Source: Citrifermentans bemidjiense Bem (GTDB lineage Bacteria; Desulfobacterota; Desulfuromonadia; Geobacterales; Geobacteraceae). Taken from it: a stretch of 64,000 nt of DNA. Position 1 is the first letter of the stretch; each line of letters opens with the position of its first letter. The position numbers and the translations under genes were made by a program. Shown piece by piece: positions 16,169 to 23,658 of the stretch. Under the pieces are notes generated by a model. It saw only the letters and a list, made by a program, of their open reading frames with translations. It was not told the origin of the DNA and did not search any database. The stretch spans positions 2,665,501-2,729,500 of the forward strand of contig NC_011146.1 of NCBI RefSeq assembly GCF_000020725.1. The letters run 5' to 3'.

Positions 16169-16328
16169 TTTTACTCCATCGGAAACTTTTTTGTATAGGA
16201 AAATTTTTCTAACATTCAGGTAGTTACGGCGCGTGAAAATATTCAGTTACGACCCCCCCCTCTGCCCCCCCTTCGCAAAGGCTCTTCAGGGATTCCGAGG
16301 GACTTCGGGAGAGAGGATGCACGGCAGA

Positions 16329-16420
16329 AGGGACAGGCTCCTTAGGTGCCTGTCCCTCTAGCAGAACGCTCCTTTCAGCTTAGTCACCAAGGGGACAGGC
16401 ATCTGGCGGAGCCAGTCCCC
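16329..16420. repeat. two palindromes of the GGGGACAGGC family
   Basis: The first, 16329-16357, has perfect 10-base arms AGGGACAGGC/GCCTGTCCCT around nine bases. The second, 16391-16420, reads GGGGACAGGC, ATCTGGCGGA, GCCAGTCCCC, with one mismatch between the outer arms and an inner CTGGC/GCCAG pair. The second is nearly the same as an element at 36812-36845. Confidence 0.8.
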
Positions 16421-16465
16421 TCAGCTCTATAGGTGTGAAACCAACACGCATCGCCAATAGAGTCT

Positions 16466-16505
16466 AAAAAAAAAGGGCACCCCGTGATGGGATGCCCCTT
16501 TTTGA
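16466..16505. terminator. bidirectional rho-independent terminator
   Basis: AAAAAAGGGCACCCC...GGGATGCCCCTTTTT forms a stem (GGGCA(T/C)CCC) with an A-run on one side and a T-run on the other. It lies 24 bases beyond the stop of the hydroxyacid dehydrogenase on the minus strand. Confidence 0.85.
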
Positions 16506-16528
16506 TATTCTGATTGAAGAGCCGCCTG

Positions 16529-17386
16529 CTATTTCCTCAGCAGTTTCACGATGGCGGAGAAATCCTCTTCTCCCCTGCCGTCGGCCACCGCCTGGGCGAA
16601 AATGCCGGAGACGGTCTTGGCGGCAGGAAGCTCCAGGCCAAGTTTCTCGGCCGTCTCGAGCACCCTCAGCATCTGGAGGTGAACGTACTTGAGCGCCAGG
16701 TTACGGCTGAAATCGCCGCGGGCGATGGAGCGCCCCTTGGAGTGGAACAGCGGAGAGGCGACACCGCCGGAGTCCAGCACCTCGAGGATCTTGTCCGGTT
16801 TGAATCCCATCTTCTCGCCGAACACGAGACCTTCGGAAAGGGACTGCATCATCTCGGCCTGCAGCAGGTTGACGATCAGCTTCATCCTGGTGGCGTCGCC
16901 GACTTTGCCGATGTGGATGATGTTGAGACCGAAATAGGAGAACGGCTCGCGGCAGCGGCCCAGAAGCGCCTCGTCCCCGCCGGCGAGAATGGTCAGCAGA
17001 CCGTTGGCCGCGTGCTCCTTGCTTCCCCATACCGGAGCCTCAAGGAACATGACGCGGTGCTTCACGGCCTCCTGGGCCATGCGCTGGATGGTCTCGATGC
17101 AGTGCGTTCCCATGTCGACGAGGATAGTACCGGGGTCTATACCTTCAAAAACGCCATCTTGGCCGAAGACTAGGAAGTCGCTATCAGGCACGATGACGAT
17201 GACGAGGTCCTGCCCTTTTGCGGTCGCCATGGGCGACTCGCCGACCTTGACGCCCAAGGTCGCCAGTTCCGCAACCGCCTTGGCATCCTGATCAAACACC
17301 GTTAACTGGTAGTCCGACTTGGCCAGGTTGGCGGCCATGTGGACACCCACGGTACCCAGACCTACAAAACCGATTTTCTTCAGCAT
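16529..17386 (-). CDS. 3-hydroxyisobutyrate dehydrogenase-family oxidoreductase
   Basis: A 285-residue beta-hydroxyacid dehydrogenase. The Rossmann motif is GFVGLGTVG (residues 6-14), substrate-binding residues lie around PVWGSKEHA near 119, and the catalytic lysine is in DATRMKLIVN near 165-170. Geobacter members of this family have been described as glyoxylate/succinic semialdehyde reductases using NADPH, so that is a plausible role. A GGGGG SD precedes the ATG. A strong terminator follows the stop, so the gene is probably transcribed alone or from the nth side. Confidence 0.85.
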   Translation of the reverse strand: MLKKIGFVGLGTVGVHMAANLAKSDYQLTVFDQDAKAVAELATLGVKVGESPMATAKGQDLVIVIVPDSDFLVFGQDGVFEGIDPGTILVDMGTHCIETIQRMAQEAVKHRVMFLEAPVWGSKEHAANGLLTILAGGDEALLGRCREPFSYFGLNIIHIGKVGDATRMKLIVNLLQAEMMQSLSEGLVFGEKMGFKPDKILEVLDSGGVASPLFHSKGRSIARGDFSRNLALKYVHLQMLRVLETAEKLGLELPAAKTVSGIFAQAVADGRGEEDFSAIVKLLRK

Positions 17387-17519
17387 AATACCCCCGAAAG
17401 TAGCTGATGCGTGTCATCAGCGGATAACATTTTCCACCGCGTCTAACTGGCGGTGAGAATGTGGCTTAAAAAACTCAAGGACTCATTATACTCAAAGAGC
17501 GCTTTAGTGCAACACTGTT

Positions 17520-18182
17520 TTATCTAGACTTAGTAACAGCGACCCTGTCACAGAGCGCATAGAGGGGACAGGTGGAGCAGCGCGGTGAGACAGGTGTGCA
17601 CTGGTTTTGCCCGAAAGTCACTAGAAGATCGTTGATTATGATCCAGTACTCGGGCGGGAGCTTCTTTCTCAAAGCACCCTCTGTCTGCTCAGGATTGACT
17701 GTTTTTACATACCCCCACCTGTTGCAGATCCTGTGCACGTGAATGTCGACGCAGATGCCGGGCTTGCCGTATCCAAGCGTCAGCACCAGGTTCGCCGTCT
17801 TGCGCCCCACTCCCTTGAAAGTCAGCAGGGTCTCCAATTCGTCGGGCACCCTCCCCTGGTGCAGCTCACCGATTTGGAACGAGAGTTCTAAAATCTGCTG
17901 TGCCTTGACCCGGTAAAACCCGACGGGGTAGATGGCCTGCTCGATCTCGGGGACACTGAGTTCCGTCATCTTCTGCGGTGTATCGGCAAGCGCAAACAAG
18001 CGCTGGGAAGCCTCGGCTGTGGTCTGATCGCGGGTTCGCAGGGATAGAATGCAGGAGACCAGCACCTTGTAGGGGTCGCGGTCCTGCGTAGCCACGATAG
18101 TGACCGCCGGAGTCACCCACCCTTTTGTCAGCACCGCATCCTTGAGGATGGCGATGGCCTGGTGTATCTGATCGTCCTTCAT
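17520..18182 (-). CDS. nth: endonuclease III
   Basis: A bifunctional DNA glycosylase/AP lyase of base excision repair. The helix-hairpin-helix LLTFKGVGRKTANLVL contains the catalytic lysine, the catalytic aspartate is in CVDIHVHR, and the C-terminus has the [4Fe-4S] pattern C-x6-C-x2-C-x5-C (CTPVSPRCSTCPLYALC). The 220 residues match the family. AGGATC precedes the ATG, which is one base after the stop of a small membrane-protein gene, so the two are coupled. Confidence 0.95.
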   Translation of the reverse strand: MKDDQIHQAIAILKDAVLTKGWVTPAVTIVATQDRDPYKVLVSCILSLRTRDQTTAEASQRLFALADTPQKMTELSVPEIEQAIYPVGFYRVKAQQILELSFQIGELHQGRVPDELETLLTFKGVGRKTANLVLTLGYGKPGICVDIHVHRICNRWGYVKTVNPEQTEGALRKKLPPEYWIIINDLLVTFGQNQCTPVSPRCSTCPLYALCDRVAVTKSR

Positions 18183-18183
18183 G

Positions 18184-18408
18184 CTAGATCCTGTTGCGCA
18201 CGAGACGCATCACCAGCACTCCCAGGATTGACAGAAGAAGTCCCACGCAGACAAAGAGAATGCCGATGCTTCTTCCCTCACCAAGTCCCCACAGGTCCTT
18301 GTATTTCATAAAAGCTATCAGCCCAAGTCCGGAGAAGGTTAAGATCCCCCCAAGAACGAAGGTGGAAATAGCGAAGATAGCGCCGCCCATTCCTCTTATC
18401 TGTGCCAC
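18184..18408 (-). CDS. small two-helix membrane protein
   Basis: About 74 residues with two strongly hydrophobic segments (AIFAISTFVLGGILTFSGLGL and SIGILFVCVGLLLSILGVLV) joined by a charged loop and ending in a basic tail. The GTG at 18408 has AGAGG five bases upstream; another GTG two codons earlier is possible. The stop is one base before nth. The function is unknown. Confidence 0.6.
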   Translation of the reverse strand: MAQIRGMGGAIFAISTFVLGGILTFSGLGLIAFMKYKDLWGLGEGRSIGILFVCVGLLLSILGVLVMRLVRNRI

Positions 18409-18550
18409 AAACACCTCTTGTTATTGTTTAAAAAAGTAATGCCTACTTATACAAGATGCTATGTGTCAAGGCAACTGATATATGCAGAGTTAGCGGTTGC
18501 ACAAAAGAGGAAACCCCCTATAATGACCCTCTGACCAAAATGGAGACACA

Positions 18551-19408
18551 ATGACAAATCTAGTTGACCTGCATCTTCACTCTACCTACTCAGATGGGGT
18601 ACGCACCCCGGCTGAACTAGTTGCCATGGCAGCCGAGCTTGGACTCAAAGCAATCGCCCTGGCCGACCACGACACAGTCGACGGCATAGACGAGGCGATG
18701 GCAGCCGGAAGCGCACAGGGAGTCGAAGTGCTCCCCGCCATAGAGTTCTCAGTCGCCTTCGGTTCCTACCGCGACGTTCACCTGCTGGGGTACCTGCTCG
18801 ACCACCGCGACCCGCAGCTTCTCGCCATACTCAAGGATTTCAGGGAAAAACGTGAGACCCGCGGCGAGGCGATCATAGGCCGCATCAACGAGAAGCTCAC
18901 GTTGGAGGGAAAAGCCACCATCGCCAGCGCGGAAGCGGCGGCCTTGGCGGGAGGAGCGCTGGGACGCCCGCACATAGCCCAGGTGCTCATGGCCAAGGGA
19001 TATGTCCGCGACATGCAGGATGCCTTCGTCCGCTACCTGCTCCCCTGCGACGTCCCCAAGCGTTACTTCCCCGTTGACGAGGCGTTGGGGACGATAAAGA
19101 GGCTGGGAGGGGTCGCCGTGCTGGCGCATCCCACTACCATCACCAACGAGCGCGAAGCACTCTCCAAGGCCATAGAGCAGCTGATGGAGATGGGGCTCGC
19201 CGGTCTTGAGGTCTACAACAACGTCTGCAGCGAACAGGACAGCGCCTACTTGCGCAGCTTCGCCGAAAAAAGGGGGATGGTCTGGACCGGAGGGTCCGAC
19301 TACCACGGCATCGAGGAAGGGATCTGCATGGGGACCGGCAAAGGTTCGATGGCAGTGCCGTACAGCTGCGTGGAAGAACTGAAGAAGCAGGGGAAAACCT
19401 GGGGCTAG
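18551..19408 (+). CDS. PHP-domain phosphoesterase (YciV/RNase AM-like)
   Basis: A 285-residue PHP protein. Metal-binding motifs of the superfamily are in order: DLHLHSTYSDG at residue 6, ADHDTVDG near 38, a conserved glutamate in AIEFS near 62, AHPTT near 195 and a C-terminal SDYHG near 255. Members of this subgroup remove 3'-phosphate from nucleoside 3',5'-bisphosphates or trim short RNAs. GGAGACACA precedes the ATG. It is transcribed away from its neighbours and followed by a repeat-rich gap. Confidence 0.88.
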   Translation: MTNLVDLHLHSTYSDGVRTPAELVAMAAELGLKAIALADHDTVDGIDEAMAAGSAQGVEVLPAIEFSVAFGSYRDVHLLGYLLDHRDPQLLAILKDFREKRETRGEAIIGRINEKLTLEGKATIASAEAAALAGGALGRPHIAQVLMAKGYVRDMQDAFVRYLLPCDVPKRYFPVDEALGTIKRLGGVAVLAHPTTITNEREALSKAIEQLMEMGLAGLEVYNNVCSEQDSAYLRSFAEKRGMVWTGGSDYHGIEEGICMGTGKGSMAVPYSCVEELKKQGKTWG

Positions 19409-19604
19409 GGCTGGGGGCTGGAACACCAGGGGCTAGGGCTTGGGGCTGGAAAAAACAGGGGCTAGGGCTTGGGGCTGGAAAAAACAGGGGCTGGGGCGTT
19501 GAAACGCCACCAGCCCCTTTGTAGTTTTAATATTGTCCATGGAGTCCACAGGGTCCACAGGGTCCATCAGCCCCTAGCCCCTAGTCCCTGCCTCTCCCCT
19601 GCCT
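19409..19604. repeat. GGGGCTA-type tandem repeats with an inverted arm
   Basis: This gap contains no gene. From about 19409 to 19500 there are three units of roughly 30 bases built of GGGGCTAGGGCTTGGGGCTG followed by GAAAAAAC. From 19545 onward it holds GTCCACAGG tandems and then the reverse-complement motif CAGCCCCTAGCCCCTAGTCCC. The GGGGCTGG...CCAGCCCC pair around 19490-19518 is a T-tailed hairpin that could end the PHP transcript. Confidence 0.8.
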
Positions 19605-20420
19605 TTAGTCCTTCACCGGTTTGTAGCTGACCACATCCAAGTCGCAATCCACGTCGGTCACACCGGAGACGGAACCGGCTATGCGAACGGCCTCTTCGAT
19701 CTGCCCTTCTGCCTGTACGTGACCGGAAAGCGTGACGACGCCGTCTTTGGCAGTGATGCGCAGCCTGCGCTCAAGGGACGACTTGAGAATTTCTGCTTCG
19801 ACGCGCTTGGCAAGGATGCAGTCGTCAAGAAGCGCCATGGACTCACCCTCGCCTGCTTTGAGACGGGGATCCTTGGAGGCTGCTATGACAGACTCGATCA
19901 TGGCGCTATGGCTGGACTTGCTGGTGTTGAGGATCAGGTCGTAGGCCATCGGGTCATTCCAGTCGCGGTCGAAGTAGAAATGGATGAACCCTCCCAACTG
20001 GTGGTCGCTCTTTCTAATCAGCTCCCGGGCCAGATCGGGATCGATCCACTCCCTTTCCGCGAATTTTTCCACGCGGTCTTCAAAAGGCGCAATAAATCGG
20101 ACCTTGAGCACGTTGGTGACGCCCTTGATCAGGTCCTGAGCCCCCCTTCCGTAGAGAATCACGTTTCCCTTCCTGGCGTTGTCCAGGAGGATCAGCTCCA
20201 TGGTGGCGAGATGCGCTGCCTGCAACCGGTCCTCTGCGGTCCGGTATGAAGGCGGCTTCTCGTCGACCCTCTCCAGGATCTCGGGCGTCAGGCCGTATGC
20301 CGGTGCAAGCTCTTCGATCTTCAGGCGATCGACGAGCGTGTACTTGAGCTTCTTTGCCAATTCCTTGGCAATGGCGTAGGCGCCGGTACCCATCTCTCTG
20401 GAAATTGTGATGATTGCCAT
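19605..20420 (-). CDS. cytidylate kinase-like protein fused to a BON domain
   Basis: The 271-residue protein begins AIITISREMGTGAYAIAKELA, the P-loop region of the cytidylate-kinase-like family (Cytidylate_kin2), followed by LYGRGAQDL and a domain running to about residue 190. Residues about 197-262 form a BON domain (ITAKDGVVTLSGHVQAEG, VSGVTDVDCDL), normally a periplasmic phospholipid- or ligand-binding module. No signal peptide is seen, so the BON domain would be cytosolic. The classical GxxGxGK is degenerate (REMGTGAYAIA), so nucleotide kinase activity is uncertain. AGGAGG precedes the ATG. Confidence 0.8.
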   Translation of the reverse strand: MAIITISREMGTGAYAIAKELAKKLKYTLVDRLKIEELAPAYGLTPEILERVDEKPPSYRTAEDRLQAAHLATMELILLDNARKGNVILYGRGAQDLIKGVTNVLKVRFIAPFEDRVEKFAEREWIDPDLARELIRKSDHQLGGFIHFYFDRDWNDPMAYDLILNTSKSSHSAMIESVIAASKDPRLKAGEGESMALLDDCILAKRVEAEILKSSLERRLRITAKDGVVTLSGHVQAEGQIEEAVRIAGSVSGVTDVDCDLDVVSYKPVKD

Positions 20421-20531
20421 GCATGCCTCCTATTGCTAATGAGAAACCAGGGCATCATATCATGCGAATCACTCTGTATACAAGGGATTTTGGCGCGGAA
20501 AGATAGGAATGCGAGGCCTGGGTAAAAGATG

Positions 20532-20560
20532 CAGGGGGGAATGATCCCCCCCTGGTGAAC
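20532..20560 (-). terminator. terminator of the rubrerythrin gene
   Basis: CAGGGGGG...CCCCCCTG forms an eight-base GC stem a few bases beyond the rubrerythrin stop; on the minus strand it is followed by CATCTTTT. Confidence 0.6.
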
Positions 20561-20561
20561 T

Positions 20562-21098
20562 CTAGTAGTTTTCAGCGCTGCGCTCGAAGTAGGCCTTCGG
20601 GTGATGACATACAGGACAACCCTGCGGCGGCTCGACCCCCTCGTGGAGGTGACCGCAGTTGCGGCACTTCCAGACCGTAGGCTCCTCTTCCTTGAAGACG
20701 GTCCCGTCCTCTATGGAGGCAAGCAATGCCTTGTAACGCTCCTGGTGCGCCTTCTCGATGTTAGCGATGCCCTCGAACACGGCGGCGATGGCGGTGAACC
20801 CTTCTTCCTTGGCCTCCTTGGCCATCCGGGGGTACATGTCCACCCACTCGGCGTACTCCCCTGCGGCTGCGGCTTTCAGGTTGGTGATGGTATCCCCGAT
20901 TCCCCCGAGCGCTTTCAGATGGAGTTTCGCGTGCTCCTTCTCGTTTTCGGCCGTCTCCAGAAAGAGCGACGCTATCTGCTCGTACCCTTCCTTCTTAGCG
21001 ACCGATGCGTAATAGGTGTACTTGTTGCGCGCCTGCGACTCGCCGGCAAAAGCCTCCAGCAGGTTCTTTTCCGTTTTGCTTCCTTTAAGTTCAGTCAT
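20562..21098 (-). CDS. rubrerythrin
   Basis: A 178-residue peroxide-scavenging diiron protein of anaerobes. The N-terminal ferritin-like four-helix domain has the iron-binding E/ExxH pattern (AFAGESQARNKYTYYAS, ENEKEHAKLHLKAL and a second half, FEGIANIEKAHQERY). The C-terminal rubredoxin-like domain has CRNCG...CPVCHHPKAYF. The frame extends to 21140, but AAGGAG nine bases before the ATG at 21098 marks the start. It lies downstream of an MgtC-family gene. Confidence 0.94.
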   Translation of the reverse strand: MTELKGSKTEKNLLEAFAGESQARNKYTYYASVAKKEGYEQIASLFLETAENEKEHAKLHLKALGGIGDTITNLKAAAAGEYAEWVDMYPRMAKEAKEEGFTAIAAVFEGIANIEKAHQERYKALLASIEDGTVFKEEEPTVWKCRNCGHLHEGVEPPQGCPVCHHPKAYFERSAENY

Positions 21099-21136
21099 GC
21101 TCAGTAACTCCTTTCCTGTTGCCAGTTTTAATTCGC

Positions 21137-21823
21137 TCAATCGACACTTACCCGTTTGACCCCCTGAAGTTCGCTCAATTTGGCGAGCAGATCGGGAGAA
21201 GTTATCTTATTGCCTCGCTTCATCTGGAACTCGATGAACATCAACTTCCTCTCCAAGTCTCTTTCGAACTTGGCCTCCACGCGCTCTATGCCAGTTTCCC
21301 CAAGAAGCTGATACACCTGCTGAATGAAGTCAGGGCGATCATCGCCCCACACCTTGACCACGACGTAGATGTCGCGGTTGAGCCTTTTTTCCACCTGCTT
21401 GAGCAGCAGCAGGTTGATGAGGGCGATGGCGGTAACCACGATCGCCATCTGAAAGAGCCCCAAACCGCAGGCGATGCCGAGCCCGGCAGCCACCCACAGG
21501 CAGGCAGCTGTGGTGAGTCCGCGGATGGAGGCCCGCTCCCTGATGATGGCGCCGGCGCCAAGGAAACCTATGCCGGTCACGACCTGCGCCGCGATGCGAC
21601 CGGGGTCGATACCAACCGGAACCACGCCGCTGAAATTCCCGTATAACTGGTACACCTCGATGGAAGTGAGGCAGAATAGGCAGGAGCCAAGCGATACCAG
21701 CAGGTGCGTCCTGAACCCCGCCGGCCGGCCGTGAACCTCGCGCTCCAGACCGATCAGGCCGCCGAGAATAGAGGCCAGCAGCAGGCGTGCGAACAGATGC
21801 AGATGCAACTCCGGTCCCAACAA
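21137..21823 (-). CDS. MgtC/SapB family membrane protein
   Basis: A 228-residue protein with four or five N-terminal membrane helices carrying the family signatures GGLIGLEREVHGRPAGFRTH near residue 20 and VVTGIGFLGAGAIIRE near 85, and a C-terminal ACT-like cytosolic domain. MgtC proteins aid survival at low magnesium and modulate membrane ATPases. The TTG start has AAGGGG seven bases upstream, formed by the end of the preceding GTPase-like gene, so translation is coupled. Confidence 0.88.
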   Translation of the reverse strand: MLGPELHLHLFARLLLASILGGLIGLEREVHGRPAGFRTHLLVSLGSCLFCLTSIEVYQLYGNFSGVVPVGIDPGRIAAQVVTGIGFLGAGAIIRERASIRGLTTAACLWVAAGLGIACGLGLFQMAIVVTAIALINLLLLKQVEKRLNRDIYVVVKVWGDDRPDFIQQVYQLLGETGIERVEAKFERDLERKLMFIEFQMKRGNKITSPDLLAKLSELQGVKRVSVD

Positions 21824-21827
21824 GCCG

Positions 21828-22697
21828 TCACCCCTTCTCTACAGCAAGCGACAGGGTCAAAACGACCTGCTTGCTGCGGGAACCGCTGCGGATGGTGAGC
21901 GGAACGCTGATGACGTCGCCCCCTGCCGCGGTGGGCGCTCCTGACAGTTCGAGGGAGAGCGGTTCTTCCTCGCCAGCGCCTGCTGGGGGCTCCGTGGCGC
22001 GGGCCTGTGACGGCTGCGGCGCGGTAGTGGGGGGCTGGGGCTTGGCCGCAGAAGACGCTACCGGCTCCTCGACTACCCGCTGCAATCCCTCGCTCCCGGT
22101 GATTCCTTCGGCGCCAGAAGACTTTAGCCCGGTCAGCACCGTCTTGACCAACGACATGAGCGCCTGGAGCACGCCCTCCCCATTCTGGCTGCTGGCCCTG
22201 AAACTGGGGAGCCGGGACGGGTTCAGGCTCCGTTCCAGATCGGCCACGGCAGCCGCATCCGGGAGATCGCTTTTGTTTAACTGCAGCACGGTCGGGACCG
22301 AGACGAGGCTCTGCCCGTAACTCTGCAGAAAGGCAACGAGGTCGTCCATGGAACGCCGGTTCTGCTCCTGCTGCTGCGGCGCTGAGTCGGCCACGAAGAC
22401 CACCCCGTCCACCCCCTTGAGCACCATCTTCCAGGCGGCAGGATCGACGTTGCTGCCGGAAACGGTGTAGAGGTGGAAACGGACTTTGTAGCCGTCGACA
22501 TTGCCTTCCCCCGGCGGGGTGAAGTCGAAAAACAGCATCCGGGCGTCCTGGACGTTCATCACCTTCATGGCGCCGCGGAATTCCGGCTTGAGCTTATTGA
22601 AGACATGCTTCAAGCTGGTCGCCTTGCCGGCCTGCGCCGGTCCGAAAAAGACGATCTTCGCATTAATTTCACGTTTTGCCTGGTTAACCAGAGCCAT
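21828..22697 (-). CDS. MglA-like small GTPase-domain protein with a degenerate P-loop
   Basis: The 289 residues comprise an N-terminal Ras-like domain of the MglA/bacterial Rab-like group (about 1-190) and a Pro/Ala-rich linker with a small C-terminal beta region. The P-loop is GPAQAGK-A-T (residues 19-27): the Mg-coordinating Ser/Thr directly after GKxx lysine is alanine, with threonine one place later. The G3 region reads HLYTVSGSNVD, without DxxG as also in MglA, and G4 is NKSD. Nucleotide hydrolysis is therefore uncertain. It belongs to a run with the helical-repeat and SPOR genes upstream and mgtC downstream. Confidence 0.82.
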   Translation of the reverse strand: MALVNQAKREINAKIVFFGPAQAGKATSLKHVFNKLKPEFRGAMKVMNVQDARMLFFDFTPPGEGNVDGYKVRFHLYTVSGSNVDPAAWKMVLKGVDGVVFVADSAPQQQEQNRRSMDDLVAFLQSYGQSLVSVPTVLQLNKSDLPDAAAVADLERSLNPSRLPSFRASSQNGEGVLQALMSLVKTVLTGLKSSGAEGITGSEGLQRVVEEPVASSAAKPQPPTTAPQPSQARATEPPAGAGEEEPLSLELSGAPTAAGGDVISVPLTIRSGSRSKQVVLTLSLAVEKG

Positions 22698-22713
22698 CTG
22701 GATTCCCCCTAGT

Positions 22714-23652
22714 TTATCTGCTGTCTTTCTTGCTCATCAGCATCCTGCGCGCCTGCGAAGAGATGGCCGTGTTCACATTTTTGCTCTTGGCCAACTGAGC
22801 AAGTTCCTTTTCGGGGAGTGTCGCCACGAAACGCAGGGCGTGGGGCAGCGGCGTTTTGCTGTTCATCACCAGCGCCTTCCTGATCTGCGAGTTCTTTATC
22901 CATTCCTTGTTGGTGCAGATTACCCGCATGATCTCGTCGTTTCCCACCACCGACTTGGCAATGGAAAGGACCTCCGACTCGGTCATGCGCGGGTTCTTGA
23001 TCGCCGCCGACGAGACGAGCTTGTTGTTGTCCTTGATCATGATGGAGCGCCATTCCTTATCGCCGGTCATAGCGATCTTGATCTTGTCGCTGACCCCCAT
23101 GCCTTGGGCCATCTGGTACTTGGACTGGTACTCCTCCTCATCGATCGGCTCGTCCTCGTCCGGTTGCACCGCACCCTCTTCCTCGTCGGCTACGTCGTCA
23201 TCCTCACTGCGGATCTGCCGGGGGGGAACGATCTCCTCCTGCGGGGAGACCGGCGGCGCGCCGGACGGGGCAGGTGCTGCCGAAGCACCTTCTTGCAGGC
23301 CGAGCGCGGCTGCGGCGGTGCTGGAAAGACTAGGATGCTTGGCAAAGAGGGGAGCCAGGTCAGGGTTCTTGCCGTGCAGTTGCACCAGGGCGTCCAGGAT
23401 GCGCGGATGCAACTCGGGATCGGCCAACACCTGCTTCAGCAAGCCGGCACCCAGGGCACGCAGCGTCGTCACGGCGCTCCGCTTAACCTCCGGGTCCTGG
23501 TCATGACAAAGGTAATAGATGAGCAGCACGAAATCGGCAGGCGGAAGCGTCACCTTGCCCGAAGCAGCCTCTAGCCTCTGCTGCCGGGGTTTATCCGCAC
23601 CGACGTACGGGGCTGCCGCCGCCGAGATCCTGAAGGTAACCTTGCCCGACAC
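22714..23652 (-). CDS. helical-repeat protein of unknown function
   Basis: A 312-residue protein. Residues about 40-110 and 205-300 are helical and resemble HEAT/ARM-type repeats (DPEVKRSAVTTLRALGAGLL; MTESEVLSIAKSVVGNDEIM; KALVMNSKTPLPHALRFV). They are separated by a Pro-rich and very acidic linker (SEDDDVADEEEGAVQPDEDE). Similar proteins are found in deltaproteobacteria, without a known role. GTG start, six bases after the SPOR gene stop, 16 bases before the MglA-like gene: a probable operon, and possibly a partner of that GTPase. Confidence 0.7.
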   Translation of the reverse strand: MSGKVTFRISAAAAPYVGADKPRQQRLEAASGKVTLPPADFVLLIYYLCHDQDPEVKRSAVTTLRALGAGLLKQVLADPELHPRILDALVQLHGKNPDLAPLFAKHPSLSSTAAAALGLQEGASAAPAPSGAPPVSPQEEIVPPRQIRSEDDDVADEEEGAVQPDEDEPIDEEEYQSKYQMAQGMGVSDKIKIAMTGDKEWRSIMIKDNNKLVSSAAIKNPRMTESEVLSIAKSVVGNDEIMRVICTNKEWIKNSQIRKALVMNSKTPLPHALRFVATLPEKELAQLAKSKNVNTAISSQARRMLMSKKDSR

Positions 23653-23658
23653 GCAGCT

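Noticed and set aside
16170-16260. Replication origin or DnaA-box cluster in the AT-rich gap upstream of ftsH
   Set aside because: No repeated TTATCCACA-type boxes and no dnaA or parAB neighbourhood.
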